From Sulfurospirillum sp. UBA6790 (lineage in GTDB: Bacteria > Campylobacterota > Campylobacteria > Campylobacterales > Sulfurospirillaceae), in NCBI GenBank assembly GCA_002452855.1, contig DKFS01000058.1:1-31558 (forward strand): a DNA stretch of 31,558 nt, in the 5' to 3' direction. Below are positions 1 through 9,219 of this stretch, in pieces. Under the pieces are notes generated by a model that did not search any database, was not told where the DNA came from, and saw nothing but the letters and a program-made list of their open reading frames with translations. The position numbers and the translations under genes were made by a program. Each line of letters starts with the position of its first letter. Position 1 is the first letter of the stretch.

Positions 1-28
1 CTTAATTTTAGAAAAAAGTGAACAAATC

Positions 29-604
29 ATGCATAGACAAGAAGAATTTGAACAAGCGGTTAAAACGATGCTTGAAATCATAGGTGAAAATACTGGGCGC
101 GAGGGACTCATAAAGACTCCGACACGCGTTTTTAAAGCGTATGAATATATGACACAAGGGTATCATCAAAGCCCTAATGAGGTGTTAGGTGAAGCTTTGT
201 TTGAAAGCGATAATAACCAGATGGTTTTGATTAAAGATATTGAGTTTTATTCCATGTGTGAACACCATCTTTTGCCCATCATCGGGCGCGCACATGTAGC
301 GTACATTCCAAATGGAAAAGTCGTAGGCCTTTCTAAAATCCCACGCATGGTGGACATCTTCGCTCGTCGCCTTCAAATCCAAGAACAACTCACCGAACAA
401 ATAGCCAAAGCAATAGACGATGTGATTGCCCCTAAAGGTGTGGGAGTTGTGATTCAAGCACGTCATATGTGCATGGAGATGCGCGGTGTGGAAAAAACAC
501 ATTCGAATACAACTACTTCTGCATTGCGCGGACTCTTTTTAAAAGCAGATACCCGAAAAGAGTTCTTTGATATTATCAATGCTCCACAGGCCAATCGTTA
601 CTAA
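29..604 (+). CDS. folE: GTP cyclohydrolase I
   Basis: This enzyme converts GTP to 7,8-dihydroneopterin triphosphate, the first step of tetrahydrofolate (and other pterin) synthesis, in the cytoplasm. The 191-residue protein carries the family core: CEHHLLP at 77-83, the [10 protein letters not shown] segment near 100-109 and RHMCMEMRG at 145-153. The zinc ligands fit: Cys77, His80 and Cys148 have the same spacing as Cys110, His113 and Cys181 of the E. coli enzyme. The ATG at 29 matches the usual short N-terminus of this family, although the frame stays open to the window edge and the ribosome site is weak. Its stop overlaps the fliI start by one base (TAATG), so the two are probably co-translated despite unrelated functions. 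Confidence 0.96.
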   Translation: MHRQEEFEQAVKTMLEIIGENTGREGLIKTPTRVFKAYEYMTQGYHQSPNEVLGEALFESDNNQMVLIKDIEFYSMCEHHLLPIIGRAHVAYIPNGKVVGLSKIPRMVDIFARRLQIQEQLTEQIAKAIDDVIAPKGVGVVIQARHMCMEMRGVEKTHSNTTTSALRGLFLKADTRKEFFDIINAPQANRY

Positions 605-1908
605 TGCCACTCAATCGATTACGCGAAAAACTTCAAAATAAAAGTCTTTCGCCCATGTTTGGTACGATTACGAAAATTAGCTCCACGACCATTGAGGCGT
701 GTGGGCTAAGACCAAGTATCGGCGATATTGTTAAAATTGTTTCTCTCAATGAAGACAAAAGTGAATTGGGGATGATTACCGAGGTAGATCGCAACGCTTT
801 TTTTATCTCTCCTTTTGGGTTTATTGAAGGTTTTAAGATTGGCGATAAAGTATTTATTAGCGAACAAGGTATGATGATTCCCGTGGGTGAAGAGCTTTTA
901 GGACGCGTGGTCGATCCGTTTATTCGCCCAAAAGATGGCAAAGGAACGATAGGTGCAACGTCTCAAGCACCGATTATGAAAGCACCGCTTGATCCGATGA
1001 AAAGAGGACTGATTAATGAACCTTTTCGCGTGGGTGTGAAGACCATTGATGGCCTTTTGACGTGTGGCAAAGGTCAAAAAATGGGAATCTTCGCGGGAAG
1101 CGGTGTGGGAAAATCAACCTTGATGGGTATGATTGTTCGTGGTTCCGAAGCGCCTATTAAAGTGGTCGCGCTTATTGGCGAGCGTGGACGTGAGGTTCCT
1201 GAGTTTATCGAAAAAAACTTAGGAGGCAATCTTGAAAATACCGTGATTATTGTCGCAACCAGCGATGATTCGCCTTTGATGCGAAAGTATGGTGCTTTTA
1301 GTGCCATGAGCGTTGCGGAGTATTTCAAAAACCAAGGAAGAGATGTTCTTTTCATGATGGATTCTGTGACACGTTTTGCAATGGCACAGCGTGAAATTGG
1401 TCTAGCTCTTGGGGAACCTCCTACTTCAAAAGGCTATCCGCCTTCTGTTTTGGCACTGTTGCCGCAACTCATGGAGCGTGCGGGAAAAGAAGAGGGCAAA
1501 GGCTCGATTACAGCGTTCTTTACTGTTTTGGTTGAGGGCGATGATCTCAGTGATCCGATTGCCGATCAGTCTAGAAGTATTTTAGACGGCCATATCGTAC
1601 TCAGTCGAGAACTGACCGATTATGGTATTTACCCGCCGATTAGTATTCAAAACAGTGCTTCAAGGGTTATGGGCGACGTCATTGATGGTGAGCATAAAAA
1701 AGCGGCAATGCGTTTTAAGCGTCTTAGCTCTATTTTGAAAGAAAATGAAGTGCTTATCCGCATCGGTGCATACGAAAAAGGCAATGATAAAGAGCTGGAT
1801 TTGGCGATTAGTAAAAAAGAGAAAATGAATGGTTTTTTACAGCAAAATCCCGAAGAGGTTTTCGAATTTGAAACAACGGTCAATGACCTAAAATTGATTG
1901 TTGGCTAA
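604..1908 (+). CDS. fliI: flagellum-specific ATP synthase FliI
   Basis: FliI is the hexameric ATPase of the flagellar type III export apparatus at the cytoplasmic face of the basal body; it helps feed rod, hook and filament subunits into the export gate. The 434 residues match the normal family length. Visible motifs are the P-loop GSGVGKST at 165-172, GERGREV at 192-198, Walker B VLFMMD at 248-253 and the F1/V1 ATPase signature around PIADQSRSIL at 318-327. The N-terminal beta-barrel region comes first, as in F1-type subunits. No other flagellar gene is near; it sits as the second gene of a folE-fliI pair with a one-base overlap. An F1 beta subunit is unlikely given the FliI-like DSVTRFAMAQREIGLALGEP segment. 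Confidence 0.95.
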   Translation: MPLNRLREKLQNKSLSPMFGTITKISSTTIEACGLRPSIGDIVKIVSLNEDKSELGMITEVDRNAFFISPFGFIEGFKIGDKVFISEQGMMIPVGEELLGRVVDPFIRPKDGKGTIGATSQAPIMKAPLDPMKRGLINEPFRVGVKTIDGLLTCGKGQKMGIFAGSGVGKSTLMGMIVRGSEAPIKVVALIGERGREVPEFIEKNLGGNLENTVIIVATSDDSPLMRKYGAFSAMSVAEYFKNQGRDVLFMMDSVTRFAMAQREIGLALGEPPTSKGYPPSVLALLPQLMERAGKEEGKGSITAFFTVLVEGDDLSDPIADQSRSILDGHIVLSRELTDYGIYPPISIQNSASRVMGDVIDGEHKKAAMRFKRLSSILKENEVLIRIGAYEKGNDKELDLAISKKEKMNGFLQQNPEEVFEFETTVNDLKLIVG

Positions 1909-1994
1909 AAACGTTGTGACACATTATTTTAAAAAGTGTCTAAATTATTTTAGTATTTTTTAAAGTATAAAGTAATAGTATTCAAAAAATTAAT

Positions 1995-3224
<1,230 letters not shown>

Positions 3225-3251
3225 TGATAAATAACACTAGAGGATAAAAAA

Positions 3252-4241
3252 ATGGCAAAAAATAGTTTAATTGGCGGCTCCATTTGGGAGGAATACAGCC
3301 AAAAAGTACAAGATTTGATGAACCACCCACAAAACATGGGTGAATTAACAGAAGAAGATGCAAAACGTGAGGGCGGCAAGCTCATTATTGCAGATTTTGG
3401 TGCAGAGAGTTGTGGCGATGCCGTCAGACTTTACTGGATTGTAGATGAAGCAACCGAAATCATCAAAGAAGCAAAATTTAAAAGCTTTGGTTGTGGTACT
3501 GCCATTGCAAGTTCAGACACGATGGCTGAGCTTTGTAAAGGTAAAACCGTTTCTGAAGCAGTTAAAATTACCAATATCGACGTTGAAAAAGCAATGCGCG
3601 ATGAACCCAACACACCGGCTGTGCCACCTCAAAAAATGCACTGTTCTGTTATGGCGTATGATGTTATTAAAGCAGCTGCAGCATCGTTTAAAGGGGTTGA
3701 TGCCGCTTCATTTGAAGATGATATTATCGTCTGTGAATGTGCGCGTGTGAGCCTTGGAACGATTAAAGAAGTGATTAAAATCAACAACCTAAAAACTGTT
3801 GAAGAGATTACAAACTATACCAAAGCAGGTGCATTTTGTAAATCCTGTATTAAACCCGGTGGACATGAGGCACGTGAGTATTACCTTGTTGATATTTTAC
3901 GTGACACGAGAGCTGAAATGGAACATGACCATTTACTTGCGATTTCTAATTCAAAAATCGAAGGAAGCAACACGGTTAGCTTTGAGGAATTAACCGTTGT
4001 TAAAAAACTCAAAGAGATTGAAGCCGTGATTGATGAAAATATTCGTCCTATGCTTGTCATGGATGGCGGTAACCTCGAAATTTTAGATATCAAAGACGGT
4101 GATGATGGAATGACGGATGTTTATATTCGTTACCTTGGTGCTTGTAGCGGTTGCGCAAGCAGTTCAACAGGAACACTTTTCGCGATTGAAGCGGTACTAC
4201 AAGAAAAATTAAGTAAAAATATACGAATATTACCTATCTAA
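3252..4241 (+). CDS. nifU: three-domain Fe-S scaffold NifU
   Basis: NifU assembles Fe-S clusters from sulfur delivered by NifS and hands them to apoproteins. All three classical parts are present in 329 residues: an IscU-like N-terminal domain with Cys54, Cys81 and Cys131; a central BFD-like [2Fe-2S] domain with Cys161, Cys163, Cys196 and Cys199; and a C-terminal Nfu domain with the CSGC pair Cys298 and Cys301. Full-length NifU of this type is usual in Campylobacterota and in nitrogen fixers. The ribosome site AGAGGA precedes the ATG. It is the second gene of the nifS-nifU operon, followed by a hairpin. Confidence 0.95.
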   Translation: MAKNSLIGGSIWEEYSQKVQDLMNHPQNMGELTEEDAKREGGKLIIADFGAESCGDAVRLYWIVDEATEIIKEAKFKSFGCGTAIASSDTMAELCKGKTVSEAVKITNIDVEKAMRDEPNTPAVPPQKMHCSVMAYDVIKAAAASFKGVDAASFEDDIIVCECARVSLGTIKEVIKINNLKTVEEITNYTKAGAFCKSCIKPGGHEAREYYLVDILRDTRAEMEHDHLLAISNSKIEGSNTVSFEELTVVKKLKEIEAVIDENIRPMLVMDGGNLEILDIKDGDDGMTDVYIRYLGACSGCASSSTGTLFAIEAVLQEKLSKNIRILPI

Positions 4242-4245
4242 AACA

Positions 4246-4274
4246 TTGGGAGGAGTTTTTTTCTCCCCTCCCAA
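4246..4274 (+). terminator. hairpin after nifU
   Basis: TTGGGAGG (4246-4253) pairs with CCTCCCAA (4267-4274) around a T-rich loop, five bases after the nifU stop, then TCTTTC. The U-tract is weak, so termination may be partial. Confidence 0.6.
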
Positions 4275-4287
4275 TCTTTCGAAATCT

Positions 4288-4299
4288 TTTACATGTAAT
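4288..4299. repeat. TTACATGTAA palindrome, copy 1
   Basis: Core at 4289-4298, in the nifU-moaD gap just upstream of the moaD ribosome site. CTT and AAG flank it symmetrically after one mismatch. Confidence 0.8.
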
Positions 4300-4310
4300 A
4301 AGGAAAAAAT

Positions 4311-4532
4311 GTGGCAAAAGTCGAATTTTTGGGGCCATTGGCGCGTCCAAGTATTGAAGTAGATATTTCCAATTTGAAAGAACTGAAAACATTTTTCAAA
4401 GACGATAATGAACTCCAAGAGTGGCTTGGCATCTGTGCTGTGGCTATCAATGATACACTGGTTTGCTCTTTAGATGTTCCTCTTTCCAAAGACGATAAAA
4501 TCTCCTTACTCCCTCCTGTTTGTGGAGGTTGA
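4311..4532 (+). CDS. moaD: molybdopterin synthase small subunit MoaD
   Basis: MoaD is the ubiquitin-fold sulfur carrier of molybdopterin synthase; its C-terminal glycine is thiocarboxylated and donates sulfur to cyclic pyranopterin monophosphate. The 73-residue protein ends in CGG with a terminal Gly-Gly, the diagnostic feature, and has the AINDTLV and LLPPVCGG segments typical of the fold. It starts with GTG at 4311 behind TAAGGA. The partner moaE starts three bases downstream, and its ribosome site GGAGG lies within the last MoaD codons. One copy of the TTACATGTAA palindrome lies just upstream. Confidence 0.92.
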   Translation: MAKVEFLGPLARPSIEVDISNLKELKTFFKDDNELQEWLGICAVAINDTLVCSLDVPLSKDDKISLLPPVCGG

Positions 4533-4534
4533 TT

Positions 4535-4981
4535 ATGTTAGAACTTCATAATGGGCCTTTACAGGTAGAGGCAATTCTTGCTTCGTGGTATGCCCAAATC
4601 AACGATAAAAATTACGGAGCGTTCATCCCTTTTGTTGGAATCGTACGTGACGAAGATGGCATTGATGGGCTGAGTTTTGATATTTATGAGCCTATTTTAA
4701 CCAGCTGGTTTAATGCATGGCAAGAAGTCGCCAAAGAGCAACATGCCTATCTTTTGATGGCACATTCGCGTGGGGATGTCCCCAATCATACGTCAAGCTA
4801 TATTGCCGCGGTTGTTTCTCCTAAACGTAAAGTTGCCCTTAAAATGATTAATGATTTTGTGGAAGATTTTAAAGCTAACGCTCCTATTTGGAAATATGAC
4901 CTTGTGGATGGCAAGCGTATTTATGCGAAAGAACGCTCCCATATTATTAGCGGTTCGGGTCTTTTAAAGGCGGATGCATGA
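4535..4981 (+). CDS. moaE: molybdopterin synthase catalytic subunit MoaE
   Basis: MoaE is the large subunit of molybdopterin synthase and, with thiocarboxylated MoaD, makes the dithiolene of molybdopterin. I place the start at ATG 4535, behind GGAGG at 4524-4528; an in-frame TTG at 4520 would lie within the ribosome site. The resulting 148-residue protein has GAFIPFVGIVRDE (28-40), AHSRGDV (76-82) and APIWKYD (116-122). Lys120 and Lys127 match the positions of the active-site lysines 119 and 126 of E. coli MoaE. The last four bases overlap the moeA start, so moaD, moaE and moeA are probably coupled. Confidence 0.94.
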   Translation: MLELHNGPLQVEAILASWYAQINDKNYGAFIPFVGIVRDEDGIDGLSFDIYEPILTSWFNAWQEVAKEQHAYLLMAHSRGDVPNHTSSYIAAVVSPKRKVALKMINDFVEDFKANAPIWKYDLVDGKRIYAKERSHIISGSGLLKADA

Positions 4982-6189
4982 GCCAATTTCCTCCTTTTGA
5001 TGAAACTTTAAAAGCACTCGAAGCTTCTATCACAACAGAATTTGGTATTGAAAATATTTTTATTGGCAATGCGCAAGGGCGTTATTTAGCTGTTGATGTC
5101 ACAGCACGTGAAAACAATCCTACACATGAAACCTCTTCGATGGATGGTTATGCCATTCGATTTATCGACCAACAATTAGGCGCACTTCGTATCAGTGATT
5201 TTGTGCCAGCAGGTACAGAAACACGTGGGGTGGTTGCCAAAGGCGAGTGTGTGAAAACCTTTACAGGCACAGTAATGAGTGAAGGCAGCGATACGCTGAT
5301 TCCCATCGAAAATGTCGAAGTCAAAGAGGGAATGATTCACATTACGTCAGCAGTTCCTAAAGGCTTTGCGGTTCGCCCGATTGGCGAAAACTATCAAGCG
5401 GGTGAAGTGCTTATTAAAAAAGGTACGAAAATTGGTTTTGCCGAGATTGGTGTGATGGCGGAACTGGGGATGGTACAAGTCGAAGTCTTTATGAAACCTC
5501 GTGTTGCCATTCTTTCTACGGGCAATGAAATCTTGGATTTTGGTGAGACGAAAACCTCTTATGCCCAAATTAGAAGTTCCAATCACGTGACCGTCGAAGC
5601 GATTTTGCGCCAATTAGGTTGTGAGACGATGCGGTTTAAACTGATTAAAGATGAGCGTGAGCTGATAGAACAACAACTGCGCCAAGCGCTTCGCTGGAGT
5701 GACATCGTGATTACGACAGGCGGTGGAAGCGTAGGAGATTTTGATTTTATTCAAAGTATCTTGACCGATATGAAGACCGAAAATATCATTGATGGCTCCT
5801 ACATGAAACCGGGTCGCCACATTCGTGTGGTTCAAGCAGACCACAAATACATCTACGCACTTCCAGGGTTTCCGTACAGCGCTTCGGTGTGCACCTTTTT
5901 GTTCATCGCTCCACTGCTTCGCAAAATGAATGCACAAACCTTTGCACTTCCAACAACCAAAGCCATCATGGGCGAATTTTATAAAAAGCGCTCTAAATTT
6001 GTCGAATTTACTGCTTGTAATCTTCGCTTTTGTGATGGACAACTCATCGTTGATTTGGAAGGAAAAAAAGAAGGAAGCAGTGCCATTCTCAATAATCTTT
6101 TAGGCTCTCCTGTACTGTTACGTGTTGAAAAAGATGTTCAAAAAATCGAAAAAGGCGAGATGGTCGATATCGTATTGCTAGGTTCTTAA
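4978..6189 (+). CDS. moeA: molybdopterin molybdenumtransferase MoeA
   Basis: MoeA inserts molybdate into adenylylated molybdopterin, completing Moco. The 403-residue protein has the expected features: SSMDGYAIR (53-61), LSTGNEI (179-185), TTGGGSVGDFDF (246-257), MKPG (276-279) and LPGFPYSA (295-302). It starts with an ATGA overlap with moaE and closes the moaD-moaE-moeA cluster. Its stop codon lies in the loop of a hairpin. Organisms of this type use many molybdo- or tungsto-enzymes (formate dehydrogenase, nitrate, polysulfide and arsenate reductases), which fits, but none is encoded here. Some genomes have two MoeA paralogues, so metal preference is not settled. Confidence 0.94.
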   Translation: MSQFPPFDETLKALEASITTEFGIENIFIGNAQGRYLAVDVTARENNPTHETSSMDGYAIRFIDQQLGALRISDFVPAGTETRGVVAKGECVKTFTGTVMSEGSDTLIPIENVEVKEGMIHITSAVPKGFAVRPIGENYQAGEVLIKKGTKIGFAEIGVMAELGMVQVEVFMKPRVAILSTGNEILDFGETKTSYAQIRSSNHVTVEAILRQLGCETMRFKLIKDERELIEQQLRQALRWSDIVITTGGGSVGDFDFIQSILTDMKTENIIDGSYMKPGRHIRVVQADHKYIYALPGFPYSASVCTFLFIAPLLRKMNAQTFALPTTKAIMGEFYKKRSKFVEFTACNLRFCDGQLIVDLEGKKEGSSAILNNLLGSPVLLRVEKDVQKIEKGEMVDIVLLGS

Positions 6190-6201
6190 GAGCCTAGCAA
6201 T
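6174..6201. terminator. hairpin overlapping the moeA stop
   Basis: ATTGCTAGG (6174-6182) pairs with CCTAGCAAT (6193-6201), and inner bases extend the pairing with one G-U. The moeA TAA lies in the inner part. On the plus strand a T-run follows at 6208-6213. It separates moeA from the converging transporter gene and may serve both. Confidence 0.65.
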
Positions 6202-6214
6202 ACTCGCTTTTTTA

Positions 6215-7642
6215 TTAAAATAAACCTATCCAACTCCAATAGGTATAAACCATAATCGTACTAAAGATTGCACCAAAAAGACTCATAATAGCGCCAACTT
6301 TAATCAATTCGCTTGAGGTAATCTCCTCGGTTGCAAGACCAATGATGTTTGGAAGATTGGAAACGGGGAGTAAATATTGGTGGAGCATATTCATCGCAAC
6401 CAAGAGAACAAAAGCGGTGACTTGCATGCTTGCATTGGCAGGAAGTGCCGCTACGGCTACGGCATGCGCAATAACCACAGGTGTTAAAGCCGTTGTTTTA
6501 GGACCAGCTCCAGTGAATAAAACTTGAAGCGCAAGCATCAGCCAGATAAAAATGACTACTTGCAATCTTACATCCAACGTCAGCAATGGATGAAAAAATG
6601 TACTTGCAAGCCACTTTGCCGCACCCGTTTTCACTAAGAGTGACCCCATAGACAAACCTGCACCATACACAATAAAAACATTCCAAGGCACTTTTTTTTC
6701 AGCCTCTTTCCATGTCATGACTTGTGTAGGAACAGGAGCTATCATGGCGGCAACAGCAAGCATGGCAACCAACGTGGTATTAAGACCATGAAGCTTGTCC
6801 GTAGCCCACAAAAGAAGAGTTGCTATGAAAATAACAAACGCATATATCTCTTTTGAGCTCATTTTCCCCATATCTGTTAATTGCTGATTCATGACATCAC
6901 GGCCTGCGGATATATCTTCAATATCAGGTGGAAACATTTTGATAATAATATATGTCGCGATTAAACCCATGAGTAAAGCAGGTGGCATACCGATTTTAAA
7001 CCACTCCATCCAACTGACTTCAACGCCTGTGGCATTTTTTAAAAGACTAACAGAAATGGGGTTTGCCGCATGTGAAGTCATAATGCCCATACAATACATG
7101 GTTCCAGCAACTGTCACAATATAAATCAACCCTTTGACAAGGGTACTTTTTCCTTTTTCTGCCCCAAACGCTAATCCCATAGAGGTGATGATAGGTAAAA
7201 CTAGAAGCGTTTTTGCCGCGAGTGAAGGGATAAAAAACGTCATAATAAGTGTGACGAGGGAGATTGCCCAGTATAAGTTGATGGCGGATTTACCAATTTT
7301 ACTGACGATAATGAGGGCAAGCCGTTTTGAAAGCCCACTGTCTCCCATACACGCAGCCATAACCATACCTAACATCACAATCCACACGCCTGTTGAAGAG
7401 TATCCAACCAGCGCTTCGCCAATTTTTCCTGCCCCGAAAAGAACCAAAAAAGCGATGATTAAAAATCCGCTTTGCGCATCATCTAGGGCTTGTGTAATCC
7501 AGACAATGATTGCAAAAATACCAACTCCAAGCGCTACTTTTCCTTTGAAACTCAGCCCAGCCATTTCAGGCGTGAGATAAATCATAGAAAGCATAGCGAC
7601 TAAAGCCAAAAGAATAAAGGCAATTTTCTTTGCGTTAAACAT
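6215..7642 (-). CDS. DASS-family anion:sodium symporter
   Basis: A 475-residue, very hydrophobic inner-membrane protein with roughly a dozen predicted membrane segments. Its length and the duplicated loop signatures (SHAANPISVSLL at 190-201 and PVSNLPNIIG near the C-terminus) fit the DASS/SLC13 family, which imports di- and tricarboxylates or sulfate with sodium. The start ATG has a strong AGGAGG ribosome site upstream and a TATAAT-like -10 further up, so it is probably its own transcription unit. The substrate cannot be read from the sequence; a dicarboxylate such as succinate, fumarate or malate would suit this metabolism, but sulfate or another anion is possible. Confidence 0.82.
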   Translation of the reverse strand: MFNAKKIAFILLALVAMLSMIYLTPEMAGLSFKGKVALGVGIFAIIVWITQALDDAQSGFLIIAFLVLFGAGKIGEALVGYSSTGVWIVMLGMVMAACMGDSGLSKRLALIIVSKIGKSAINLYWAISLVTLIMTFFIPSLAAKTLLVLPIITSMGLAFGAEKGKSTLVKGLIYIVTVAGTMYCMGIMTSHAANPISVSLLKNATGVEVSWMEWFKIGMPPALLMGLIATYIIIKMFPPDIEDISAGRDVMNQQLTDMGKMSSKEIYAFVIFIATLLLWATDKLHGLNTTLVAMLAVAAMIAPVPTQVMTWKEAEKKVPWNVFIVYGAGLSMGSLLVKTGAAKWLASTFFHPLLTLDVRLQVVIFIWLMLALQVLFTGAGPKTTALTPVVIAHAVAVAALPANASMQVTAFVLLVAMNMLHQYLLPVSNLPNIIGLATEEITSSELIKVGAIMSLFGAIFSTIMVYTYWSWIGLF

Positions 7643-7714
7643 CTTAACCTCCTGTAAATGCGAATGCTTTAATGTCAGGTAAGGAAAATAAACAAATGAC
7701 TTATAATAATAAAG

Positions 7715-7720
7715 ATTATA
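7715..7720 (-). promoter_or_regulatory. candidate -10 for the DASS gene
   Basis: ATTATA on the plus strand reads TATAAT on the minus strand, 73 bases before the transporter start, in an AT-rich stretch. No -35 is evident. The rest of the gap (7721-7822) holds nothing I can name. Confidence 0.4.
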
Positions 7721-7822
7721 AAGAGTAAATTTAAATCTTGGTGTAGAATAAGATAAGAAACCTTAAACTTGTAGAATGCGTAAGAGATGGCCTCAAAGAT
7801 GTGTGACATTTTTTCATTTAAG

Positions 7823-7859
7823 TGACAAAAGGCTTTTTACATGTAAAAACCTTTTGTCA
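7823..7859 (-). terminator. long hairpin after pheA built on the TTACATGTAA palindrome
   Basis: TGACAAAAGG (7823-7832) and TTTTT (7834-7838) pair with AAAAA (7845-7849) and CCTTTTGTCA (7850-7859), with one bulged C at 7833 and ACATGT at the tip. It directly abuts the pheA stop. No U-run follows on the minus strand, so it may stabilise or process the 3' end rather than act as a classical terminator. Confidence 0.6.
7836..7847. repeat. TTACATGTAA palindrome, copy 2
   Basis: Core at 7837-7846; a full TTTACATGTAAA at the tip of the hairpin after pheA. Confidence 0.85.
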
Positions 7860-8726
7860 TTACAAGACGTTTACACCCAGTACTTCGTCACGATAACGAT
7901 TTCTCTCATAAACGCCCAAATATTTGATATTTTTGGCAAAAAACGTGAGTTCTTCTAAGGCGAGTTTTATGGATTTTTCTTCAGGATGACCGTCGATTTC
8001 AAGGTGGAATTGGCTGACTTGAAGTGGTGTATCGGGCATGCTATAACTCTCGAGTTTAATAAGATTGACCCCATTGGTCGCAAAGCCGCCAAGCGCTTTA
8101 TAGAGTGCCGCAGGAATATTGCGTACTTGAAAAAACAGCGAAGTGATATAGCGTTTGGTTTTATCATAGGTCGGTGTAATATTTTGTTTTGAAAGAACGA
8201 TAAAGCGCGTGACATTGCCTTTTTGGTCACCAAAATCAGCATCAAGTATTTCCAAATTATAAAGTTTTGCCGCAAGTTCTGATGCGATAGCGCCGTATGT
8301 CAGGTCATTTTTTTCTTTGACCTCTTGTGCGGCACCTGCTGTGTCAAATTGCGCGATGGCTTCAAAATGGTTTTGAATGATATGCTGATGGCATTGTGCC
8401 AGTGCTTGCGGATGTGAAGAGACGTATTGAATGGTTTGCATGGAACTGCCTTTAACACCTAAAAGGCAATGTTTCACTGGTTGGAAATGCTCCGCCACAA
8501 TGTGTAAAGCCAGTTGTGGAATTTTGCGGTAAATCTCTTCAACACGTCCTGCGGTAGAATTTTCAAGAGGAATCATCGCAAAATGCGCTGTTTCGGCTTC
8601 AACCAATTTCATAGCATCTTCAAACGTATGGCACGCGATGGCAATGGACTGAGGGAAAAAACCTTTACACGCCAGATGAGAATAAGCGCCTTCAACGCCT
8701 TGATAAGCAATCACGTAACTGTTCAC
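7860..8726 (-). CDS. pheA: prephenate dehydratase (monofunctional)
   Basis: This enzyme turns prephenate into phenylpyruvate in phenylalanine synthesis. The dehydratase domain begins at once with IAYQGVEGAYSH and ends near GNVTRFIVL, whose Thr-Arg-Phe is the family signature. A C-terminal ACT domain follows, with NIPAALYKALGGFA and KLESYSM for feedback by phenylalanine. An ATG at 8750 is in frame but has no ribosome site; GTG at 8726 has AAAGGA six bases upstream and gives the usual short N-terminus of 288 residues, so I prefer it. Many proteobacterial PheA proteins carry an N-terminal chorismate mutase; none is present here, so that activity must come from another gene. A palindromic hairpin abuts the stop. 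Confidence 0.92.
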   Translation of the reverse strand: MNSYVIAYQGVEGAYSHLACKGFFPQSIAIACHTFEDAMKLVEAETAHFAMIPLENSTAGRVEEIYRKIPQLALHIVAEHFQPVKHCLLGVKGSSMQTIQYVSSHPQALAQCHQHIIQNHFEAIAQFDTAGAAQEVKEKNDLTYGAIASELAAKLYNLEILDADFGDQKGNVTRFIVLSKQNITPTYDKTKRYITSLFFQVRNIPAALYKALGGFATNGVNLIKLESYSMPDTPLQVSQFHLEIDGHPEEKSIKLALEELTFFAKNIKYLGVYERNRYRDEVLGVNVL

Positions 8727-8786
8727 AGGGGTTCCTTTAAAAAAGCTCATTTTACCGTTTACGCGCTGAAAAAATATGTAATGATT

Positions 8787-8798
8787 TTTACATGTAAA
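8787..8798. repeat. TTACATGTAA palindrome, copy 3
   Basis: Core at 8788-8797, a full TTTACATGTAAA between the stop of the YqaA-like gene (8800) and the pheA start. GAT and ATC extend the symmetry with one extra T. Confidence 0.85.
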
Positions 8799-8799
8799 T

Positions 8800-9219
8800 C
8801 TAAAAAAGCGCTAGGAATCCTGCATAAATAAAGAGATAGCGCAAAAATTTTGCGCACAAAACGATAAATAAAAATTTACGCCACGAATAATGCGCGACAC
8901 CTGCAACAAACGTTAATGGGTCGCCAATGATGGGAAGCCACGAAAACCACAGCGTCCAAAACCCGTAGGTATTAAACAAGGTTGTTGCTTTATCCAGCCA
9001 TTTTTGTTTCATATAGTGTTTGTGTTTCGCAAACTCTGTTGCATATTTGCCCAAAATGTAGTTAATGAATGAGCCAAGCGTATTGCCTAGAGTGGCAAAG
9101 AGTAAAAGCAAAATAGGTTGATGCTGTTCGGAGAGAAGGTACACAAAAAGTGCTTCGCTTCCACCAGGCAAAAGCGTGGCAGAAGCAAAGCTTGTCAGAA
9201 ATAAAGAGAGATAAACCAC
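8800..9219 (-). CDS. YqaA/DedA-like small membrane protein
   Basis: A 139-residue inner-membrane protein of the YqaA type, a short relative of DedA (SNARE-associated/VTT) proteins. Features include LLPGGSEALF near residue 17, the glycine-rich GNTLGSFINYILG around 45 and WLPIIGDPLTFVAGV near 94, then hydrophobic C-terminal helices. DedA relatives are linked to lipid flipping, envelope integrity and proton-motive-force homeostasis; the role of this short form is unknown. It starts with GTG directly after the stop of the upstream MFS gene and has no clear ribosome site, so translation is probably coupled to that gene. Confidence 0.8.
   Translation of the reverse strand: MVYLSLFLTSFASATLLPGGSEALFVYLLSEQHQPILLLLFATLGNTLGSFINYILGKYATEFAKHKHYMKQKWLDKATTLFNTYGFWTLWFSWLPIIGDPLTFVAGVAHYSWRKFLFIVLCAKFLRYLFIYAGFLALF

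Noticed and set aside
1..28. end of an upstream gene (TGA at 19-21) or an N-terminal extension of folE
   Set aside because: Too short to judge; both frames are open to the edge, and the folE start at 29 suits the family.
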